A DNA stretch of 64,000 nt from Gautieria morchelliformis. Its lineage: Eukaryota > Basidiomycota > Agaricomycetes > Gomphales > Gomphaceae. The DNA lies in the NCBI GenBank assembly GCA_015179125.1, contig WHVA01000079.1, forward strand, positions 186,001-250,000, read 5' to 3'. Position 1 is the first letter of the stretch; each line of letters opens with the position of its first letter. Shown in pieces: positions 1-11,045 of the stretch. A program made the translations under genes and the position numbers. The notes under the pieces were generated by a model that saw only the letters and a list, made by a program, of their open reading frames with translations, searched no databases and had not been told where the DNA came from.

Positions 1-858
1 CCTACCCCTTCGCCGTCTTCTCCCCCTCGCTCCTCGCTGCTGCGCGCACCGGCAGATTTCGCATACGGCCCTCAATCATCGCTCTTTTGACTCTCCTCAC
101 CCTCGCTACCTTCTGCGCCCTCCACCAGCACCTCAACGATACCCCGTCCTTGTCCTTCACGACACACTCGCAACAGCCCCTCCCAAACGAACGCACACGC
201 CACCGCCCCGCCCAATCGCGGCCACCTCGTCCGCCAAAAATCACCCTGACGCCCGAGGAAGAGTTCGCCGCTGTGGTCGCGTTTATGGCCGCCCTTCCCT
301 CCAACGCCCTGCCTAACTCGATTGACCCCGCCGCCACCATCGATCCCGACCTCGTCCTCGACTTCGACACGCGAACGCCGAAAGCCGCTGACGAGGTGCG
401 GGACCTCGTTGGCGACACGTGGACCCGTCTACCTGTCGTCTTGCTCTCAAAGGTTCGTGATACACGTTTCGTCACATTGCTTCTGTTCATCTCGTCCCAT
501 CGTCACAGCGCTATTCCCCCGTGGCCCGAGAGATCAAGTCTTTCCTTACCGGGTATAACCTCAAACCTGCTCCCTTTGTATTTGAGATTGATGAGCGCGG
601 TTCGTCGCCTACCCTGTATGTGGTGCCATATTGATTGCCATTGCAACAGCCGATGAAACTGTGTTGACACCCTTAATATATCGGCTCACCGGCGCTGCTG
701 ATCTCCCTATTCTTCTCCTCGGCGGACATCCAGTTGGCTCCATCGAGACTATTCGAGAACTCCAAACATCTGGCCAGCTGCGCACAATGATCTCAGCCAC
801 TGGTGCTGTCGTCGATGGTAACAAGAAAAAGAAGAAGGGCAGGCGCGCCGCTCGGTGA
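1..858 (+). CDS. Membrane-anchored glutaredoxin-like protein, 5' end outside window
   Basis: The reading frame is open from base 3 with no ATG, so the start lies left of the window. The visible N-terminus has a hydrophobic stretch (around bases 75-120) followed by a Pro/Arg-rich linker, as in the signal-anchored Grx6/Grx7 type of glutaredoxins of the secretory pathway. Introns at 453-508 and 600-649 join LPVVLLSK to RYSPVAREIKSFL and then to ADETVLTPLIYRLTG, giving a thioredoxin-fold glutaredoxin domain. The conserved Val-Pro/Gly-Gly half appears as LPILLLGGHPVGS. At the active site, where CPYC or CPYS is usual, the sequence is S-P-V-A, so the nucleophilic cysteine is replaced by serine. A basic tail (KKKKKGRR) precedes the TGA at 856-858. 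The fold assignment is good. Redox activity is doubtful without the cysteine. Confidence 0.75.
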
Positions 859-1224
859 TTGATCGATTTATTGCTCTTAGCCCGTCACGAGGAATACGAG
901 CGTTCAGAGCAACTGTATGCAGCCTGATCAAACGGGTTGTCATGGATTATAGATTGTGTAGCACATACTTTGGGCCGGGAATCACTTGGGATGATTCTGC
1001 TCATAGTTCATTAGACCTTATTTACAACCTAGACGCACTCTGCCTTTCAAACCTAGCACTGACTGACATTTTCACTCGGAATGCGGCCTTCACTACTTAC
1101 TATACATGACATGCCTTGTCTTTCCTTATAATTTCATACATATTTCGTGGTGAAAATGGTCGCTCTCGGGAGGGCCGGGGAGCCGTTATACCGTGACATC
1201 TCCATACCGTTCAACTGGTTTAAT
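859..1224. other. Intergenic, convergent 3' ends
   Basis: This 366-base stretch separates two genes that converge on it. It is presumed to hold both 3' UTRs. Short open frames here have no recognisable domain, and no repeat or RNA gene is visible. Confidence 0.6.
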
Positions 1225-4024
1225 TCACAATTTGGCACGAGGCGTACGCTTTGTCTCCTTGACAATCTTCTCTAGCCCCACGTACTGGTAGTATTGATTA
1301 AACGCCTCTGGGTTCGCCACTGTGCCACTTGGCTTGACGGTTGACCCGGAAACAATCTGCTTCACTGCGATTTCAATCTTCTGGAAAACGGGAATCAGTC
1401 GCGCAAATCACCGTGAGGCTCTCCGAACAAACCTTGTTGTTCACCGTGTACTAGACATTGATGTTCAGGGAGAAGAACGAAGAGAAGCAGACTTGGCACG
1501 TACGGGTATCTCTGTAACCTCGAATACATAGCTCGGCTCATGTCGCTTGCTCAGCGCCGTCCTGATAGCCATCCTTATCTCTCCCTCGAGCGCACGCGTG
1601 AGCTGGTAGCCCGGTCGCATCTTGATAAACAACAGGACGCGCTCATCCATATCATGGGGACGCCGCTGCCCCACGCATAGGGCATCATCAATCTGACTAC
1701 TGAACCGTTCCAGCACCCCGTAGATCTCTGACGAGCCAAACCGAACACCACTGGGATTCAGCACCCCGTCGCTGCACGTCCCCGTATGTCAGAAACATCT
1801 ACCGCCGACACGAGGGACACACCTCCTCCCGAGTATCTTGAGCCCTTTGGTCACCGGATTCACGACCATAAAGTCGCCCTGGGCCCACACCCCAGGGTAC
1901 ACGGAGAAATACGCAGACTGGAATTTCTTCCCGTCCTTATCGTTCCAAAAATACAACGGTAATGACGGGTGCGCGCGGGTACACACGAGCTCGCCAGGCG
2001 TTCCGGTGTGCTCGATGTTCCGTCCCTCTGGGTCAAAAACTTCCACCTTCATCCCGAGGGCCTTGGCCTGCATCTCTATGGGAAACCTACCATTGACTGT
2101 CCGTGACATAGCTATTCATGAACGGCTTACCCCCGGCGTACACAGGCTTGACGGGAACCCCGGTCACGACTGACTTGCATATGAGGTCTCAGCTGCATTG
2201 CGAGGTACTTGACTCACATGCACAGCATACGTCAGTACCTCCCGAACCAACAAGGAGATAGATATATGGCGGGAAGACGTCGTAGATCCAACGATACATT
2301 GGGGCTGTCAAGACCGCGCCAGTCACGAAAATAGCTCTAAGTGAAGGGAACGGTGCGATATCCACTAACGTTTACGAAATATCAGGCATAGTATTGGCGT
2401 AATGTAGATAACGACATACAAGGTTTAATTCCTGCGCCCTGAAGTTCAGCACAGTAACGTGGCCCGATTCCCAGGACGGATACACTAAGTGAGGTATTAA
2501 CAATGGCCCAATGTGAAGGAAACGCTCCTACCCTTGGTCGCTTGCCAGTTTCAAAAATGTACCCACATCCGGATAGAAGGGGGATCCATCGTACAGAAAG
2601 GCACGAGATCCGTTCACAAGGGTGCCGACGACTTAATCATATCAGTTAATCGTAACCAACCAGCCCAGCGCGCGTGTGATCATTACCCGAAGCAAACATC
2701 ATCCATCCCGTCTAGTGCCCCCAGCTGGTGAGCGAAGGAGTATTGCGAAGCCAAAACATACCGTAGTATACTGCAAGATACTGTTCATCAGGTGAGTAAT
2801 AGGAAACTTCGCGCTGCAAGGGCAATTACCAGTCATCTTGACTAGTATTGAATCCATAGGACGCATTGTTTAATGCTTGTATCAACGTTCCCTATGCATC
2901 TGTTGAAAGGGAGATTTGTGAGTGTGTATATAAGACGCACCCCTGCGGAATGTACAATGCATTTGGGCGGGCCACTGGTCCCAGAGGAATACAGGATCCA
3001 AAACGGGTGATTAAATGGTAACTGCTCAAAGACAAGTTCTCCGTTCTTTCCAGGGGCGAGGAAATCATCCAGGGTCATGCTGAAAGGCATGCATAACTGG
3101 CGTACGATAGACCGACACATATGACATACCTGTGAGGGATGATGGCGTCTGGATATTTCCCGGTAACGGTACTCGGAATGAGGATCACATTCTCTAACCC
3201 ATGTCCAGAAGACAAGTCATTCCCCAATTCCTCAATTTTAGGGACTAGGCAGATTTTTTTCCCTGCATACATGACCTCCGTATCCACAAACAAGAGTTTG
3301 GGCGTCACTTGGCGATACCGGTCGAGAATGCCTGATGCCCCCATGTCGGGAGCTGTGCTCGAGAACATAGCACCCACGGTTGCAGCCGCTAGAGCTACGA
3401 CTAAGGCGTGAATCGAATTGGTGATGACCGCTGATTTATTGTGCGCCGACGCATGAGCATGACATCTGAGAGCCTGCGGAAAAACGTACCAGCAATTCTG
3501 TCATGAGGCTTCACGCCATGGGCTCGCATGGCATTGCTCATGTCACGAACGAGCCCTCGCAGCTCCCTCTGTGTGTAATGCTGGAGAGAACCTGTCTCGC
3601 GGGCTGCAGTGACTGCGATGCTGTCGCCATTGCGCTTGATGATGTTCTCTGCATAGTTGAGTCTAGCGCCAGGAAAAAATTCGGGGACTTCATTTTGAGG
3701 CCGATCTACAATAATCTAGGAACGCTATGGTGATGGACGACCAAAGACATGACAACATACCTTACTGGGCGGGACACTGTAGATGACACCACCAAATTCC
3801 CAGAGGTCCTTCCAAAAGTCCCAATTCTCCACCGAGTACTGGTGCAGGTCGTCATAGCCCTCTGTGTGCGAGTTGGGTTCGATCTCGTGATAACGACATA
3901 AACACGCACTTAGTTGCAGACCATGCTTTAGGTTCACATAGCGTCGAAAGTGTTCCACACGGGAGAAGCGTGCATCATCCCCAGGCTTCCATAACAGCTC
4001 AGGCTGTTCACCGTACGCAGTCAT
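1225..4024 (-). CDS. AACS: Acetoacetyl-CoA synthetase (ANL superfamily)
   Basis: This gene activates acetoacetate to acetoacetyl-CoA with ATP, feeding sterol and fatty-acid synthesis in the cytosol. The start ATG at 4024 gives [15 protein letters not shown], the usual family N-terminus. The AMP-binding P-loop reads [17 protein letters not shown] (near 2960-3000). Downstream are [11 protein letters not shown] (near 2590), [11 protein letters not shown] and VGSGGTDVC (near 2250-2340), and [14 protein letters not shown] (near 1740). The last exon has YTVNNK joined to [10 protein letters not shown], which supplies the C-terminal catalytic lysine region. I could join the coding blocks through GT-AG introns without a frameshift, so the gene looks intact. 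It ends TPRAKL then TGA at 1225-1227. It is divergent from the GRF zinc-finger gene across 385 bp. Confidence 0.93.
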
Positions 4025-4409
4025 GGTGCAACTCAAGTCGTCTCACCGGCTATAGTCCGTGTGAGAAGATCTCGAGTTATGAGAAAACCTAAGAACCATG
4101 CTGTAAACTAGCTTATATACCACAGAACGGGCATAGGCCCGCCATGCTCAGTCAGACCTGTCACCTGGACTGCTCAGAATCTGTATGTAGTAGCGCTCGC
4201 TGCTTGCTTCTTGACACTCGTCTGCAGCTGTAGGGCTCAAAGGCCTTAGAATTTTAGAGTCGCATCCAACTGAGAGTCAATTATCTGCAGCTGTAAGTCC
4301 AAAAGTCAAGGTGAAACTCTGAGACAAAGCGTTGCGCAACGTGGTCATTTGTCGCTCCTATAAGGTTAAGCGGAACCAAGCCCCCGCCACCATCTCTCTC
4401 GCCCATATC
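4025..4409. promoter_or_regulatory. Shared divergent promoter region
   Basis: These 385 bases lie between the start codons of the acetoacetyl-CoA synthetase gene and the GRF zinc-finger gene, so both promoters must lie here. No canonical TATA box stands out. The role is inferred from gene orientation only. Confidence 0.5.
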
Positions 4410-5444
4410 ATGACTGCTACTTACGTTGCCAAAACACAGTCGACACAGTCGGCGAATCCTGTAGGCCCTGGCGGGGATGTGATGTGCTACCATGGTGTTG
4501 CGGTCCCACTCCTGACCAGCACATCGGCCAATAACCCAGGAAGGAAGTTCTATACTTGCACAAAGAATCGAGGCGACCCGGACAAATGCAACTTCTTCAG
4601 TGAGTTCCAGCCTTGTGTCCCGCCGCTCTCTGACAAGTATACTCCGCAGAATGGGCTGATGAACTCCCCCAGGCTTCCCAAGACGCGGCGGTGTCTAGCC
4701 AACCTAAGACCCCGACAAAACGATTGCGTGCTGTGACGCCTACCACCATGGCTTTCTCTCCATCCAATGCTGGCCCAAGTGCCCACCGTTACCGTTACCG
4801 CCCTGATCCTATTGAGGATGACGAAGAAATTGTGAATTTGATATCGGATGAAGAGACGTCACGGTTCTTAAGTGCAGCGTCTGGTCAGCCGCCTGCAAAG
4901 AAGTATATGTTTAATAGTACCGATGAAACCCCAGGGCGTTATGGTGCGCCCAGGCATTCATCCGGAGGAGAATCTTACCCCTCGTCCATAATGAAAACAC
5001 CGACGCAGAAGCCCAGCCAATGGCAGGCCATCCGGGACGATCCAGTAAGTCACTCGCTCACATGTACCTATTGCCAGCCTTTGACACCCAGACCAATAGG
5101 AGAACCCGTTTCATGCCCACGCTGCATCTGTAGCCCAGGCTCGACCTTCGGAGGTTGAACCTCTTTCGTCCCAAGCCACTCCTGTGGCTACAGGTGATCC
5201 TCTCCAGGCGGCTGTAGACCTTTTGCAGTCTGTGCCTGAAACAGTGAGGAGACTTGAACGCAAACTCACGGCCACTGAAAAGGCAAGAGATGCCAGGGCG
5301 GCGAGGATTGTACAGTTGCAGGCGGAAGTCGAAGAGTATGTGTATCTTGCATTTCAGTGCGATCATCAATTGATGTTTGGCAGTCTTAAGGACCGTAACC
5401 GGTCGCTGGAGGAGGCGATGGAGACACTCAAGGCAAGGCGTTGA
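4410..5444 (+). CDS. GRF-type zinc-finger protein with C-terminal coiled coil
   Basis: The ATG at 4410 opens MTATYVAKTQ. A GRF zinc finger follows: CYHGVAVPLL, then NNPGRKFYTC, a Cys in DKCNFF, and KWADE, which is completed only after the 4600-4649 intron is removed. GRF fingers bind single-stranded nucleic acid and occur in NEIL3, topoisomerase III-alpha and APE2 proteins. Here the finger stands alone, followed by a low-complexity middle with an acidic patch (IEDDEEIVNLISDEE) and a heptad-rich C-terminus (VPETVRRLERKLTATEKARD) ending at TGA 5442-5444. There are about three introns. No catalytic domain is seen, so it is probably a DNA-binding accessory protein. The precise role is unknown. 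Confidence 0.82.
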
Positions 5445-5601
5445 AATAGGCCTCGTCGCGCAAATTTGTACAGTACTATTCCTAATGCTAGCATGATCCC
5501 CGTCGAATACGCGGCCCTGCAGTATACCTTATTATATAAGCCTTGAGTGGGACGCCAAGGACAAGCGGTGGCAACTCAGCGCTCAAGCGCCAACCGCCAA
5601 T

Positions 5602-7398
5602 ATGAAAGCATCTCGTGCGCGGCGACACTTTTCACCACACCGTATGACTACGTACACCTACGTCGACCCTGTAAACTCGAATCTTGTGAGTTTGTTTTCG
5701 TGTTATTCTCCAGAGTCGCCTCTCATTCTTTGCAACCATTGCTAGATTTGTTGCATCTGCCGGTATGCTGTCTGTGAATGACCTCGAGCATCCTACTAAT
5801 ATTCGAGCCCTTTAGTGTCCCCTTTACTGAGCCGACGTCGACCAAAAATTGCTCTCACACGTTTTGCAAGGATTGCATTACTCAAGCTGTGGCTGTTACC
5901 CCTCAATGTCCGGTAGACCGCTCACCCTTGAATGAAAACGACCTTTGTCCCGCAAATCCTATCATCAGACATGTGCGTTTATCCCTTTCATGCCTGCACC
6001 TCACCCCTGACTGGCTGTCTCATCCAGCTCGTAGATGAACTGCTTGTGGAGTGCTCTCAACATTCCTCCGGTTGTTCTCATAAGTGTCAGCGACAGTGGC
6101 TCGCTTCACATCTTAAGGATGAATGTCAGTTCGTCAAAGTTACATGCTGTCAGGAGTATTGCGAAGAAGTGGTGCTGAGGAAGGATGCCGGGAAGCACTC
6201 GGACACTTGTGAGCGTCGCCTGGTCCACTGTGACGCGTGTGGGACTCGGGTGCAGTTTTTTGGCTTGAAGGTGCGTCCTTAACAGTATTGTTCGTATTCT
6301 TAACTCATACCGTGAACCGGCAAGTCGCACTATGCTCAGTGTCCAGCGGAGGACGTGACATGTCCTCACTGTGATACAACTCTCGCTCGTGGCGACATGT
6401 CTAATCATATGTCTACTTGTCCCGAGCTCGTCGTTCCTTGTGATCAGGCTATATATGGGTGTCCTTGGACCGGCCCACGCCGCACGCTATCACCTTCACA
6501 TTTGCCTCGGTGTCCCTACGAAGCTATCAAGGGCTTCTTTGCGTTGAATGTCTCGCGTATTTCGGCACTCGAGACTGAAAACTCCTCCCTTCGATGGAGA
6601 GTGGAGGAGCTCGAGAACGATCTACGCAGCAGAACACGTGATCTTCAAACGGTCAAACAGGCCTTGGGTCCTTGGTTCCGACCCGATGGCTGCCACGTGC
6701 CTCTACGCCCGTCCCCGCCGTCAGGACCAGCCCCGAGATCATATCCTCGGCGACGTCTCTCGAATGCCCTGAACTCAGCCATGTTTGGTTTTTCGCAGGA
6801 GTCTGCCGCCTCAGCTGACCCAGCCATCCCCGATCCTGCTATGCGGCCGTCCTCGAATAGGACCTCCACCTCTGCCGATGCCTTTGCCCAGTTCTTCCCG
6901 CCTTCGGATGACCACCCTCTGCAGTCACTCCATCCATCCGAAAATTTCCTGCCAACAGGTCAAATAGCAGATGGGACCTATCCTCGTACGGCACCAAACT
7001 CCCAGGTGGCACCCCTAAACTTAGACACTACATTAGAGGGTTCTCTCATGAGTCTCCGCAGTTCCATTGTGACACTTGCGGCATCACTCGACTCGGAGAA
7101 CCGTCGACATGACATTGCTTTGACCACGGAGACGCTACGAGTCAACGAGGAAGTTATGGCTTTACGAGCAATAGTCCATGGACTCCGCATGCAAGTGCAC
7201 CAAATCATGATGGACCGTAACTCGCAGGTCACGGGCAGAGAGGATGACGAAGGCGTCGGTTACAACTATTCACATGTTCGACCAGCTATGGCTGTTGAAC
7301 CATGGACGTCGTCAGTTAGGTATTTGAATCACCATCCGCCTCTGCATCGTCCTATTAGCATCGGTACCACCACCCATATACAGACTACAAAGTTATAG
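5602..7398 (+). CDS. RING finger / TRAF-type zinc-finger protein
   Basis: Two in-frame ATGs (5602 and 5644) precede a RING domain assembled over three exons: NSNL, then ICCICR, then VPFTEPTSTKNCSHTFCKDC, then CPVD. The middle exon is only 17 nt (5746-5762). TRAF-type zinc fingers follow (CSQHSSGCSHKCQRQWLASH, CCQEYCEEVVLRKDAGKH, CDACGTRVQ, CPHCDTTLARGDMSNHMSTC, CDQAIYGCPWTG), then a coiled coil (ISALETENSSLRWRVEELEN) and a long Ser/Pro-rich tail to TAG/stop at 7396-7398. The combination points to an E3 ubiquitin ligase-like adaptor, as in many fungal TRAF-like proteins. The substrate is unknown. It converges on BRE1 with about 145 bp between the stops. Confidence 0.85.
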
Positions 7399-7542
7399 TC
7401 GCTTCAGTATGCATTGTTCCAAGACACTTGCTTCTACGTTCAGTTTGATGATGTATTGGCTATGGCATACAATGGGAGAACAAGGATGCAGGAAAGTAAA
7501 TATAAGAAAGATACAAAAAGGTAATAAACAAGGTGTGCATCA

Positions 7543-10500
7543 TCACTGGAAATAAAGCTGTTGGAATTCAGACTGTGAGAAGCCCATGTTGCAAGCCGGA
7601 CATTTGCGCTGTCGAGTGTCAATGCGAGCTTGTATGCAACTGCGGAACGGTTACTAGTGAGCTTCCTATGGTGATTCCAGAAACATCAAACTCACTCTTT
7701 GCAAAATGCTGCAGCGGACGGTATTTGCGGTTAGAAAGAGACGCAATGTGAGAGCAAGTCACGCACAATGCATGCATTTCGTCAATACATGTGACCTGAG
7801 ACCTTGTTTGCATGTGGAGCATCTGAGAAGTTTCTGCGGAGAGCTGAGTATTGTGTATAGAGAAGTCCTATCACTGGACTTACCATACACTTCTCATACT
7901 TCTGTTCAAGATCCATCTCCCGTGTAACGTTCCCAGTAGCTACGGTGTTCACCTTAGAGGACTGGCGATCAGCCTCCTTCCGAACACGAGTACACTCTTC
8001 TTCAAATCGACGTGCTTCCGCGCGGCATTGCCTTTCTGAAGAAAGAGCGTCTGAGAGTTGCCGTTTCATCTTTGGCAAGGTCAGTGAGACGAATGGCAAG
8101 AAAACCGGGCTATTTCTCACATCAATCAGCAGCCTCTGGTCTTGCTCCTGACGCCAATGATATTCTTGCCCTTGTCGTTCCAGCTGGGCCACCTGCCCGC
8201 CGATGGTATCGCCGCATGATTTATGCAGGGTGATCTCTTTCTCAAGATTTGCCTGTTGTGCAGTATTAATGTTTGCGAAATGATATCACGGTCTATACAC
8301 ACCATTTTAGAAGCATACCCCTTTTCTGCCTCGGTGAAGCGGTCGACTGTCTTTTGTAGCTTTTCAAGTGTCCGAGAGCATGCTTTGCGTTCTGCTTCAG
8401 CGGCTTCCTTTTGACGCATAGCGCCAAAGTACTTATTATCCGCTTTAGCTTTCTGTATAGGATGGTGTGTTAGAAGATCGACTTTGTAACCCAATTATCA
8501 AAATATACTTCTCCGGCCATTTTCTGTAACTTGACGTCCATCGCGTCCATGTCAAACACTTTAGCCTTATTCTGACGGTCAAGTGCTTCCCACGCTGCAG
8601 ACAGCCTCTCTATTTCCGAGAATAAGTCATTGGAGGTCTAGTGACAAGAAGAATGGATCAAGGCACATGCAGCGTCAGTGCTCAGATTACTCTCACCACT
8701 TGTTCCTGCTTCTGCTGAAGGTGTGTGACACGTAATAACTCGTCTTTTTCTCGGAGTTGCTTGGCCATTGCCTCTTGATCTGGAGGTAGACCCGACCCCG
8801 GACCAAACATAGAATCAAACCGCTCCAAGCGGCCTAGTGCAACAGCTAGGGCTTCTCTGGCCTCGCTCTCCGAGCGAATATGTTGCGCGACATCGGGATG
8901 GTCGTGGTCCAAAGTTGAAAGCGATGAGTGTAAAGCTTCGAGTTTCCTTTCACAGGCTCTAATAAAGCCACATCAGTGTTTGAGGGCTTATTCAGCTCAG
9001 AAACTTGGTCATACTGTAGTCGCTCCGGTAAATCTTTCAGTTTCTCGCCAAGAATAAGTTCCAAAAGATAATCTTCCCCGGCATTGGCAGCTAACTGTGA
9101 CTTGAGGCGTTTGCTTTCAAGCTCCAGCGCCGCTATACGATCCTGTACGCGCACGTTATTAAACAAACACAGTGCAAGCTCTACACATGCACTTATAACC
9201 TACCGCACGCGACTGCAGAAGTATTTGAAACTGTGCAGTCGATTTCTTCTCCGCTCCTCGAGTTTTAATCTCGTTTACTTCGGCTTGAAGAGCATCACGC
9301 TGTTCGCGGAGTCGAACATTCTCATGATCTCGTTTAATTATAAGACTCTTCTGCTCGTCATATCTGACGTTATAATCAGCCTGAAAAAGCGAGTATAAGC
9401 TAACCAGAAAGGAAGATATGAATGAGCAGTACAATCAGCTTCTCTTTGAAATCTTCTTGCCGTTCGCGTAGCTGATCCACCTGAGGCGTAAGCTCGGCAC
9501 ATTTCTGTTTGTGTGACTCCGCGTCATTCTTCCAGATTTGCAACCGCTGGATTAAGGATTCGTACAGAGGCGACTTCTGCAGTGTTTCCACACTGGGAAC
9601 TGCCAGCTGACGTAAGAAGGACATGAGTTGTGCAGCCCATAATCCATTGCGTGCAGTCTACGCACCTCTGAAGCTAATTCACTACACCGAGATTTAAGTC
9701 TCATCAACTCCTCGGCCATTTCCCGATTTCTCTTGTCGCAAATCTCATATATATCTTTCCAATGCTGGCCATCCTCAGCGGTGAAGGGGGCCGCATCACC
9801 GTTTACGAGAGTTGGTTCATTGCCTTCTAGCGAAGCCAAAGTTGGCAGTTGCGCTTCGGATTCCTCCTCTTTGACTTCCTCCTTGGCTGGTGACTTTTTC
9901 TCTCCCATCTCGGGAGCCGCAGACAGTGCACGTATCACTGTCGTCGAGCTTTGTACTCGATCCACACGTGCTTCAGCCACGACGAGTGCAGCATGATACC
10001 GATCCTTGTCACTTTCTACTTTAGCGAGGCGCGCATTGGATAACGACAGCTCTGCTTGCAGGACAGTCACCTGGGTTTATGATATGTCAAAGATATAAAG
10101 TGACAAAGAGTGGCATACAGACGTACCTGTTTTTGAAGGCGCGAGCATTGCCGTCGCAGGATATCACAATCAGGGGATGCTTTCGGTGCTAATGATACAA
10201 AAGCCGCGATAATTTGCTGAGTTGCACGACCACGATCGCCTAAGGACTCCGCGAGGAATGGAGTGGATGCGCTTGGAAACTGGTTAGTAACGAGATCGGA
10301 AAAGTTTTCCTCTTCTATTATGCCCAATTAAGTCCATTCTGCAAGTACTATGTACCACATGGGTTGATAACTTACCTTGCTTAGCGTTGTCGGGTCCAGA
10401 GAGGGTTTCGGGTTTTACTAGTAAGCTGACCTCTTGAATAAGCTAGGGCGTCCTTAGTAACAACGATTGGACGTTCTGCAGAGAGAGACGTACATGATCC

Positions 10501-10841
10501 CAACATGCACTTATAGCGGTCACATTAGCCTCTAGGACATTACGACATTTCTCGAGTTCGGCTATTTGATCTTGTGCCCGCTCGTTCTCTCGAGAATAAT
10601 GTCTCATTCTTCTGTAAATAGCTTCCTTGCGAAACGTCTGTAGCCCACAAAGATTTCAGACAGCGATTATGAGGGTGAAGCACTGCCTAACCTCGAGGTT
10701 GTCTGCATTGAGTTCCTCACGCCCAGTCTCTATTTTACCATTTACAGGAACAGGGGTGTCCGCTATAGAGGACACCGCCCTTTTCTTCGCTATTCCCATT
10801 TCCTGATCATCTGCTAGCGGCCGCTTCTTGGTATCTGCCAT
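7543..10841 (-). CDS. BRE1: BRE1-type E3 ubiquitin ligase for histone H2B
   Basis: The N-terminus MADTKKRPLADDQEMGIAKK with a nuclear-localisation-like KKR and the DNLEV segment matches basidiomycete BRE1. Many exons encode almost continuous coiled coil (for example ERQCRAEARRFEEECTRVRK and LREKDELLRVTHLQQKQEQV). The C-terminus is a RING: HFCKD is joined over an intron to CIQARIDTRQRKCPACN, and the protein ends MGFSQSEFQQLYFQ with TGA at 7543-7545, the family's characteristic end. BRE1 monoubiquitinates histone H2B with Rad6, a mark needed for H3K4 and H3K79 methylation and elongation. The start at 10841 is the only ATG giving the conserved N-terminus. I did not verify every one of its roughly ten introns. 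Confidence 0.92.
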
Positions 10842-11045
10842 GCTGAATCGAATTGCGAGCAGGAGGTTGTGATGATATATGTATACGCCTATGGACGCGT
10901 GTGTAGATTAGAACCCCGACGCAATACCAAGAAGGTGGCCCTGCCAGCTTCAAGATCCTCTCATTGAAAATAATTGTAGTCACGACTAGTATGAAGTCGA
11001 CGTTCCCGCAAACGTAAAATTGATTCGCCTGAATTGCGGGACGAC

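Noticed and set aside
1-490. 162-codon open frame on the minus strand over the glutaredoxin gene
   Set aside because: It is antisense to a frame with a clear glutaredoxin domain, lacks a domain of its own, and reflects the high GC content of the region.
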